64,000 nt of DNA. Origin: Buxus sempervirens. Taxonomy: Eukaryota; Streptophyta; Magnoliopsida; Buxales; Buxaceae. Under the pieces are notes generated by a model. The model was not told where the DNA came from and made no database searches. It saw only the letters and a program-made list of their open reading frames with translations. Each line of letters opens with the position of its first letter. Position 1 is the first letter of the stretch. Location of the stretch: positions 60,743,915 through 60,807,914 of the forward strand of contig OX387183.1 of assembly GCA_947561395.2 (NCBI GenBank). Reading direction: 5' to 3'. Both the position numbers and the translations under genes were made by a program. Positions 56,088 through 64,000 of the stretch are shown here, piece after piece.

Positions 56088-58530
56088 TGTGCGCACCCCC
56101 CTTTCGCGGTTCGAGGTTTCGGGCCGCACGACGAGGTGCATGTAGAAGTGATGCTCGCCTCGGGACTGATTTGGAATTTGGAGTCGCCACTGCCTGAGAG
56201 GTGCAGGCAGACACAAAGGGGCACCTATCCGGGCCTAATTAATCTGGTCTGCGGCTTATTAGAGTTCTGAGCAAGTTCTCGGTTACGTCTAGGGAAGCCC
56301 GAAGACACCCTAGCCCGCCCCGTCGATTGACAGGTCCCGTGGGTCTCCTTGGTCTTGAGTCAACTTAGTTTTCACCCAATTCCTAAGCCAGCATGCACAC
56401 CTATTTTGTCTGGTGGGACCCTCTGAAGGTGTGGGTCCCTTTTATTTTAATTTTATCTTTTTTATTTATCTAAGTGAGGTGGGTCGGACCCGGGTCCCGT
56501 TGGAAGACCCGTGGACTGCCATGGTTGGGCCTTGGGCCCAGTTGGGTTATTGGGTAACCCATTTGGTTATTTTATTATTTTATTTATTTACACTTTAGGT
56601 TTGGGCTTAGTGGGCTTGGAATGGGCCCATTGCCAAAGTCAAGTGGCCTTGGGCCCGTTTATTGAAAATGGGCCCGGTTTGGGCCGGTCTATGGTGGGCC
56701 CCACAAGTGGGCCCAGGGTAGTCTTAATGGGCCTATCTAGGCCCAAAGTCCAAAAATGGGCTTAAGATAGCCCAAGTGGTTTAAGGGAATGGTTCAAGCC
56801 GGTTTAGACCGGATTAGGTCCAACCGAACCAAGAAATTACACTTTTTACATCATTTTTACAAGTGCCCGTATTTTCTCTACGGTCCAGCCTGACCGTGGA
56901 TTGACTACGGTCTCTTCTGCCCGTGAAGCAAACACGGTCCAGGCTGGACCGGCCTGAGTTTACGGGCGCAACTCAGTTTGCCCGTTTGCTGCCGATTCTT
57001 CCTGGGATCACTCCGGCTGTCTTCTTGGGATCTTCAATGACTTCTGTGGTGATTCCAGGGCCTTTAGGATTCTTCATTTCCTTCTTTTGGCTTGAAAAGG
57101 ACATTCTTCTTCTTTGATTTTTCTTGAAGAAACCGGCTCATTTCTTGTTTGTTTACCTCCAGATGTAAAAATAGGACATATGGTATTTACAGGGAATTGA
57201 ACATCCTTAAAGAAGTCATATCCCCATCATGGAATAAGAAGGATCATTAGTTGATTCTTAGTGTCCAAAGGACACTTCTTTTCTTTTTTTTTTCTTTTCC
57301 TTTTTATGATCAACTCCTTTTAGCTTGCCATGACTTAAGAGGGAACAACAAAAGGGTTAGTAGAAACTGTAGAATGTACAATAACTTAAAAAAGAAATTA
57401 AAGCTTATCTCATTGTATTTAAATGGATGAAAAAATACTTACAATACTATTTATGACTATCTTGAATGGTCCTTCTGAATTTGAGCAATTTCGGCAGCGC
57501 TTCCGCGTCCTCCGAGGAATTCTAGATGGATTTCAGCAGGGGTTTGGTGGGTTGTTTATACTTACAAGATGAAAGAGGGAATTAGGACATGGTTTATGCA
57601 AGGTGAGGGGTATTTTAGGAATAAAATAGGTTTGGGTTGAGGGGTGGTAGCATTTGGGCAGGGATTGGCCGTGGAAAACTCCAAGAGGGAGAGGGGGTAG
57701 GCCAGGGGAGAAGGCTTGCTCAAATGAGGGGGGTGGCCTCTCTATTTATAGGCAAAATTTTCGTGCCCGTATTTGAACTACGGGCATGCCTTGCCCGTAC
57801 TTTAAGTACGGGCGTGCCTTGCCCGTAATTCAATTACGGGCGAAAAACGAATATTTGCAATTATCGCAGATTCTTCCGTACGGGACGCGTGTCCCGCCAC
57901 GCGTCCCCTTCTAGAAGCTTGCCCGTAGTTGAAGTACGGGCATGCGTCGCCCGTACTTCAAATACGGTCCCGCACGTTTTTAAAATGTTTGGATTTCAAA
58001 CCTTTATTCAATTTGGTTTATTTAAAGATTTTTATCCGATTTTTTGATTATTTTATTATAAAATGAGATTCTATTATTAAAATAATATTAAAAGATCATT
58101 TTTATTTATTTAATTCATCTATTCTGCTTTTTGCTGCTGTTTTGCCACATGGGCAGCTTTTCTTTGAAACTTCAACTGCCCATAACTTTTCCGTCCGATG
58201 TCCGATTTCAGCAAATTTGGTGTCGTTGGAATCAGCTCGGAATGCTCTATCCAATGGGATCAAATTGGACAGTTGAATTGGGGCCGAGCAAAAAGTCAAC
58301 TTTCGCTCCCCCAAAAGTTTGACCGGCTTATAACTTCCTCATCCGGACTCCGATTCCAGCAAACTCAGTTGCATTAGAACCGTGTCGAAATGCTCTTTTC
58401 AATGAGAGGAAGTTTGATGGCCAATTCTCTTTGGATCAAAAAGTCAAATTTTGGCCCCCTCAGGGTTTGACTTTTTAATTGAAATTTTCATTTTCTGCAT
58501 TTTTTGGGGTGCAAAAATCAGGTGCTAACA
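56088..58530 (-). repeat. Gypsy 5' LTR
   Basis: On the minus strand it runs from TGTTAGCACCTG at 58530 to GGTGCGCACA at 56088. It is offset from the 3' LTR by 9958 bp throughout. A TATA box lies at 57737-57750, and clustered palindromes lie just upstream of it in transcription order. Confidence 0.97.
57737..57750 (-). promoter_or_regulatory. LTR TATA box
   Basis: The minus strand reads TATAAATAGAGAGG in the 5' LTR (a copy lies at 47779-47792 in the 3' LTR), a textbook plant TATA box. It lies just downstream, in transcription order, of the GCCCGTA/TACGGGC palindrome cluster. Confidence 0.7.
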
Positions 58531-59030
58531 GTGGGAAAAAGTTGACTTTTTGATCAAGTGAGAATTGACCACCTTGCTTTATCTCAATGGATAGAGAATC
58601 CCGACACGAGTCCAACGCAATTGAGTTTGCTGGAATCAGAGTCCGGATGACGGTTCTGTGGGCCAGTCAAACTTAAAGAGGAGCCGAAGGTTGACTTTTT
58701 CGAACCACGAGCCAGGTGATGAGCCCTATGTCATTGGATAGAGAGCTCCGATACGAGTCTAACGCAATTGAGTTTGCTCAAATCGGAGTTCGGATGAAGG
58801 AGATATGAGCTGTCAAAGTTCTCGAGCAGCAAAACCAAAAACTGCACATGTGGCGAAGAAACTGCGCACGTGGCGATGAATGCAGCGAAATATCTCAGGG
58901 ACTAAATCTCAAATATCCAAAAATCATCAAATATCTCAAGGACTAAACCAAAATTCGCAGGGGGCAATCTGTAGATATCCAAAAGTGTCAAATCGGTCAA
59001 GTCGAGGGGCAAATCCGTAATTTTTTGATT

Positions 59031-59283
59031 TGTATCCGGCATTTAATGCCGGATACACTTGCCCCTCTTCATATCCAGACTCAAATGTGGGATACAAAGA
59101 TTTGCTCGGCGAGATTTGCGCCGATCCCCCGACAAATTCGCGGCCGCATTAAATTTTTGAAATAATTTTGTTTGTATCCGATATCTTATACCGGATACAA
59201 AGGAGGCTCAATGTATCCGGCATTAAATGCCGGATACAAAGGACATGTAGTGTATCTGGCATTAAATACCGGATACATTAAGT
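59031..59283. repeat. Cluster of palindromes GTATCCGGCAT...ATGCCGGATAC in the solo LTR
   Basis: Perfect or near-perfect 25-bp palindromes occur at about 59031-59056, 59172-59201, 59212-59238 and 59251-59277. They lie just before the TATA-like 'ctataaaagc'. Diverged copies lie at about 60990-61017 and 61019-61048. The sequence differs from the palindromes of the nested Gypsy LTR, but the arrangement is the same. Confidence 0.85.
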
Positions 59284-62107
59284 TTTTCTATAAAAGCACA
59301 GCAGCAACCTCTGGTCGGGGGTTGGCTCTTCTTGCTGGTTTTCAACCTTCTTCCCCCACTTCTTCCCACCTGAATCCTTCCTCCCTCAACCCCCTTTGCC
59401 CTCCACAACCCCACCACACCACTCTAAGTCACTTCCACCCTTCTCATACTTCATCTTCTTCATGCACACCTCACCAAAAGGAGGTGCACCTGCTGTAGCT
59501 GTTGGGGAGGAGGCCTCCAGCCACTGTTCAACCTCCAAGAGGTGCTTTTATCTTGCTTCAAGGGTTAATAACCACCAGGTAATGCTCCTCAACACCTTGT
59601 ACTTCATATATATTAAAACTAGAATTTTTGAAAGGATTTCCCAAGCTTGTTCCCCTCTTTTGCATGAACTCATGGCTATGAGTTTTCAAGCATGTATATG
59701 TCCTACTTTTCCAGTCATGGGAACCACTACAGGTAGGAGGTCCACATAGGTTAGTTTAGGGAGCATGAAAGCCCGTGGTTTACACATTTTAGTGCCTTGT
59801 AGCCGCTGTTCTTGGGCTTATTCTAAGCATTTTTTCTGAGGAGCGTGTTCCTCCCTCCTTCACCTAATGTATCCCTAAGTATCCCCCCCACATCCCTTCT
59901 TGATTTTTTTTCTCTTTTCCCATTCTTTCTTATATTTTCTGTGGGTGTTTTTGCTGTTGCCATACCTCCCCTTGCTGTTTGTTCTTTGGCTTTAGTTACA
60001 ATATGCTACTGTTTTGGGGTTTGCTGTTGGGCTTAGGGATGAAGGCATGTTCATCTTTTGTTATTCAGTGTATTACTTCGTGTTAACATGCATGGTTCCC
60101 CCAGCCTAACACCTGCTGTTTTGGACTTTAGCATGCCTACTTGGTTTCTTTCAGTTTGCTGTTTTTTGTGTCTTGAGATGCACCCCCCTCCCACCATGGT
60201 TATGACCTCAATACCCCTTAGTAATTGCTGTCCCAGCAGACCTAGAAACTCCAAATCACCCCAAGCATGAAGGCCCATTTTCCTATCGAATTTAGGCCAT
60301 GTCCAGCCCTGATAGCATGCTTAAAACCCTTTTCCTTTCATTTTTAAGTTGCTGCCCCACCCACAGCAGGTTTCCCGGTAGCCCTTATTGGTGATTACAT
60401 GTTTTGCTTGGTGGATTATTTGCTTTAAATGCATGCTTGCGTATATAAGATCCATGTGAGCATGATTCCCTACCTCGGTAGCCCACTGTTGTGGCTCATG
60501 CGAGTTGCTGCTGGGAGACAACAGCAGCACCTCCAAACCCCTGTATGAAAATGGTCACTCTCCATTAACCCTATGCATCTCTAGCCTACTTAACAAGGCC
60601 CAATTTCTCCATGTTATTTGCTGTTTTTTTGTTGCTGTTGCTGTTCTTACCTCTACAGCATGTTGCTTCAGTGATCGACCTACATGGCATGGGAGCCTAA
60701 TCCATTGGCCTTGAGTGCCTATTGGGTAGTGGCTTGGGAATATCTTAAGACCCCTACCTCACTGCTGTTGTGCTACTGGAAAGGGGGGAGGGCAGCAAGC
60801 CCCATGCCCCCCAGTGCCCCACTTGCCTTTGCTGAGAAATCCAAGAAAAGGGATTGAAGTGAAGGCTCCCCTCAAACCTGAACCAATGTGGGTCCTCCCG
60901 AGGGCCCACAGAACTTCAGAAACCCCCTAAGAACCCCTGGAAACCATCCCCAATGGCCAAACCCCGAGAAAAGGCTATTTCAATGTGATCCGGCAACTCA
61001 GGCGGGATCACCTATGGCCTGTGTGTACCCGGCAACTAAGGCCGGATACACACAAAAATGCCTTTTTTGTGTCTTCTTGATCCTTGGCCGAATTTTATGA
61101 TGATTTTTACCAAACCCAGCAAACCAGTAGGGTATCCAGGTCACCCGGAAACCCAACTTGGGACCTGGACCACCGGTCCAAATTGGAGACACTTGTGGGC
61201 CTTCCAACGGGGCCCACCAAGCCCGATAAATCTCAAAGCATGTAAATAAGTAAGTTAAATAAAATGAACCGATTGAATCGGATGGGCCAAACCCAATGCG
61301 GCCCGTCCGAACCTGGATGTATGGAATGATGATTAAAATTGCAGGGTTTGGCCGAGACCAAGGGCAAGGGCCTATCGGGCCCGCCAAAGCCCACTAATCA
61401 ACCAAGTTAGGGTGCAAGCCCTAGACTTCAAAGAACTGGGCTTTCAAGCCCAAATCTGGATCACGGGCCCCAAGCCCAGTGACCAGCCCACTTTGGCAAA
61501 GTTAAACAAGATCAACTAAAAAACATCTTGGCAACCATCATGGGCCCGCCTAGGGGCCCGCAAATCAATGCAGACCCGCTTATTGTGTGAAAATCCCAAA
61601 AGCCTCCAATTTGAGCAAATTAAGTAAAATTAATTCACTAAACCTAAACCCAAAGGGCCTCTTAGGCTTAGACAGGGGCCCACAAGGGACATGCGGGCTT
61701 AACCAAGCCCACCAGGTACATCTGTGGGCCTTCCAACAGGGCCCACCCAGTCAGACTCAGATAACCTAAAGTAAATAAGATAAAATCAATTAAAGGGACC
61801 CACACCACTCAGGTGGTCTCGCCAGACTTAACCAAGTTGCATATCGGATTAGGAATCGAGTGAGAAACCATGGTAAGCTGACTCAAACCAGGGAACCCAC
61901 GGGACCCGTCGTCCGACGGGGTGGACTGGGGTGTCTACGGACTTCCTCAGACCACAACCGAGACCCCGACTTAGAATCTCAAGCCACAGACCAAAGCCCA
62001 ATAGACAAGATTAGGCACCCAGGTGTCCGCCTGCACCCCATCAGGCGGTGGCGACTCCAAATTCCCGTTTCTACCCGTGCGACCCAAAGTCAGGTGCGTA
62101 CAGTAAG

Positions 62108-62950
62108 AATATCAAAAAAGATGAAAAAGATATTGCAATAGACTTATTGGATGGCATTGCAAGGGCAAGACTTCAAGTGGATTTTGAAGATATGTTACAT
62201 TAGCTAGATGCTATTTATGAGGGATGCTCAACTTGGGTTTATAACAATGCACCTGAACATTGGGCTTCCTGAATGTTTCCTAAAAGACGTTGGGGCAAGA
62301 TGAGTTCCAATATCGTGGAAGCATTCAACTTATGGATTAGAGTCGAAAGGCAAATGCCAATAATGACACTCATCGAGCAAACCCGTGAGAAACTAGGAGA
62401 ATTATTGTTGAGACGCTATGAGGAGGTGGCTTCTTGGGAGAATGTTGTTGGCCCAAACATTGATAAAGAAATTTTCAATAACTATAACATGGGTCATGGT
62501 TGGATTGTAAGGCGTTTCACCCTAACTGAATTTGAGATTGAGATGATGAGTGGCAAAAAGGTTGTAGTCAACTTGGAATCTCGCAAATGTACTTGTAAAA
62601 AATGGGATATTACTAGTATTCCATGTGAACATGCATGCCATGCCATAGAGAGATCCAAAAGATGTGTATATGATTTCATTGAAGAATGCTACCACAACAA
62701 TGTGCAACAACGCATTTACTCTGAGCTAATGAACGGTGTGCCAAACATCGATGTTCCTGAGGTTAGAGATGAGGCTCTAGTTGATACAAATGACAGTCCA
62801 CTTATTGTTGCTCCTCCTAAGACAAAACGTTCAGCAGGCCGACCGAAAACAAAGCGTATTGAGTCTCAATTTCAAGATAAGAGAGTCTTCCAATGCTCTT
62901 GGTGCAAGGGAATTGGCTACAATAGGAGAACATGCCAAACACCAATTTAG
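62108..62950 (+). pseudogene. MULE transposase, C-terminal part with SWIM zinc finger
   Basis: Reading resumes after the solo LTR with NIKKDEKDIAIDLLDGIARA, then meets stops near 62200 and 62271. From 62273 a 225-residue frame reads FPKRRWGKMSSNIVEAFNLW, MPIMTLIEQTREKLGELLLR and the SWIM finger CTCKKWDITSIPCEHACHAI (C.C...C.H). A C-terminal knuckle CSWCKGIGYNRRTC follows, and the stop is at 62948-62950. This is the expected order for a plant MuDR transposase. The stops show the gene was dead or dying independently of the LTR insertion. Confidence 0.88.
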
Positions 62951-63849
62951 GATGCCTCAAAAGTAAGGCTAGCTAAATTGCATGCATCATATTCAAAAAC
63001 ATTCTTCTTTTTCTTTCATTTTCAGATTATAAATTGATTTTTGCTATAAATAATAAATTTATTTTAGAATTCAATTTTCTAAATTAAGCAGTTATATCAT
63101 ATCGTTGTTAAATTTTGCGAGAGTTTATTTATAATATATATTTTTTCTCTTTTCCTATCTTAATGCTACAATTGACTTGTCCACCATGATATAAAGGATC
63201 AAACTTCTGCTATGTTTTCCTTCAACGAGGACTAAACAAGTACTCTAATATTATTTAAAACTTGCATATCTCGACCCCCTCAAGGTATACATTACTCGTT
63301 AGCTTCTCTTCCCTATATGTTCATGCAAGTATATTTAACCAACACTTGAGCATGACTTCAATGTGGAGGCTTTCCTGGCAATTACCAGTTGCAATTGGTC
63401 ATCCGATGGGTAAGTGATGCAGAAGTAAAGAGCTTGGAGATGAAAAACATCACATGTGAATGACTCCAAGCCTCCAAGCATGATTCATGGTGGCTTTTGA
63501 AGTTCGTGTGGGTTTGTTGATTTCTACTTGTATGGGTAGGGTGAGAAAATCTTCCACCTTGAAGAAGTTTCTTAAAGCAGAATGAACCTGTAACGATACC
63601 ACAATTTAGTGACCGTTTTTGTGGTGGACTAGAAGCTGGACACAAATGAAAGTGTGCAAATCATCCTATATATAACAAATAGTAGTTTTCCTGCTACCAT
63701 CGTGTGAATGCCAAATAAATCATGATATTAGTAGCGATCTTTTTCATTTGTCGTTTTCCTACTTCTCGACTCAGTTTGGCAGAGAAAGCACGAAGGCCTG
63801 TGGTTACTCAGCCTTTTTGATTTGTTGGCGGGCGGGTTAAGCCCCATTG
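62951..63849. other. MULE 3' non-coding region
   Basis: The sequence between the transposase stop and the right terminal inverted repeat is AT-rich with no coding sequence recognised. Confidence 0.5.
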
Positions 63850-63999
63850 AGGGCAATTAAGTCTACTTCATAATGGAAACGGTAAAAGGACACTAAATAT
63901 TAAACAATTTGTACAACTTTTACTGATTTTACAAATTTAAAAATTAAGGTATTCAAGTTTAATTAATTTCAATAATAAGCACCGAGCCTTAATTTTTCC
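63850..63999. repeat. MULE right terminal inverted repeat
   Basis: Its reverse complement begins GGAAAAATTAAGGCTCGGTG and aligns with 43924-44073 over about 150 bp. It stops one base before the window end. Confidence 0.9.
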
Positions 64000-64000
64000 G

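Larger units (their letters stand above)
46130..58530 (-). mobile_element. Young Tat/Ogre-like Gypsy element with gag but no visible pol
   Basis: Two collinear 2443-bp LTRs (TG...CA) with no length difference flank a 7.5-kb interior. The target duplication is GTGGG (46125-46129 and 58531-58535). By eye only about three differences exist between the LTRs (roughly 0.1 percent), so insertion was probably within the last 100-200 thousand years. On the minus strand the order is 5' LTR, primer-binding site, a 3.3-kb leader with a 70-bp tandem array, gag, 2.6 kb without recognisable coding and a polypurine tract (48573-48590). Protease, reverse transcriptase and integrase are not seen, so it looks like a non-autonomous, structurally complete derivative. 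It inserted in opposite orientation into a related solo LTR. Confidence 0.95.
46054..62102 (+). mobile_element. Solo LTR of a Gypsy (Tat/Ogre-like) family, split by a related Gypsy element
   Basis: The sequence begins TGTAAGCACCTC at 46054 and ends GGTGCGTACA at 62102, and it is flanked by the 5-bp duplication GTAAG (46049-46053 and 62103-62107). Without the nested element it is about 3.6 kb. Its first 75 bp plus the sequence after 58535 align in outline with the start of the nested element's LTR (TGTTAGCACCTG), and its end contains 'ggtggcgactccaaattc', also present near the end of that LTR. It is thus from a related family. A TATA-like 'ctataaaagc' lies at about 59287, after a cluster of palindromes. 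No internal region remains. Confidence 0.85.
43924..63999 (+). mobile_element. Mutator-like element (MULE) split by LTR elements
   Basis: Terminal inverted repeats of about 150 bp occur at 43924-44073 and 63850-63999, both starting GGAAAAATTAAGGC-like. The MULE's own DNA is 43924-46053 and 62108-63999, about 4.0 kb. It encodes a MuDR-type transposase on the plus strand. The right repeat ends one base before the window end, so the expected 9-bp duplication cannot be tested. The transposase gene contains stops and is interrupted by a solo LTR with a nested Gypsy element. Confidence 0.9.

Noticed and set aside
59172-59749. Possible protein-coding exon in the solo LTR
   Set aside because: Its reading frames are made largely of palindromes and low-complexity Ser/Pro/His text with no recognisable domain.

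Overview
This window is nuclear DNA of a flowering plant, most likely a eudicot. It holds four intact host genes with plant GT-AG introns, and much of the rest is nested transposable elements. All four intact host genes lie on the minus strand: a clade E-like protein phosphatase 2C (17794-20855, five exons), two tandem CHX15-like cation/H+ antiporters (25089-28173 and 30929-33731, three exons each with matching intron positions), and a single-exon membrane-anchored methyltransferase-like protein of the DUF7870 type (35632-37176). A third CHX gene, on the plus strand, is a wreck at the left end of the window.

Left block (1-16 kb). A CHX15-like pseudogene is cut twice. An LTR tail occupies 1-256. 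A 5'-truncated L1-type LINE occupies 533-15183, with an 11-bp target duplication, reverse transcriptase, zinc-binding and RNase H regions, and a poly-A tail. The LINE was itself split by a Copia element with near-identical LTRs (2507-6518) and by an 8.05-kb CACTA transposon (6535-14584, target duplication TAC). The CACTA carries a truncated transposase plus two unrelated captured host fragments: exon 1 of a PsbP-domain thylakoid lumen protein (PPD4-like) and the N-terminal part of an SMXL4/5-like strigolactone/karrikin-pathway protein.

Middle block (16-44 kb). This is the genic part. A 164-bp Helitron sits in the first PP2C intron. Upstream of PP2C a Harbinger-like element (21392-24204, target duplication TAA) contains a bHLH-like fragment and a nested hAT element (22219-23441, 8-bp duplication CTTTTTAG). 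The hAT element carries a GAUT8/QUASIMODO1 fragment. A degraded Cassandra-like TRIM with 5S rRNA-like sequence lies between the two CHX genes. A foldback MITE sits in intron 2 of one CHX gene and a TA microsatellite in intron 2 of the other. About 6.7 kb (37.2-43.9 kb) shows no gene.

Right block (43.9-64 kb). A Mutator-like element with 150-bp terminal inverted repeats fills the block. Its transposase gene is interrupted by a roughly 3.6-kb solo LTR (duplication GTAAG). That solo LTR is in turn interrupted, in the opposite orientation, by a 12.4-kb Tat/Ogre-like Gypsy element of a related family (duplication GTGGG). The Gypsy element has 2443-bp LTRs that look almost identical and carries gag but no visible pol. 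It also has a 70-bp tandem array and clustered short palindromes.

I found no evidence of a new host pathway. The unusual content is the architecture: three independent gene-capturing DNA transposons of different superfamilies, three nesting stacks whose ends can be defined by target duplications, and LTR families that carry clustered palindromes. All identifications were made by reading; no database search was run.
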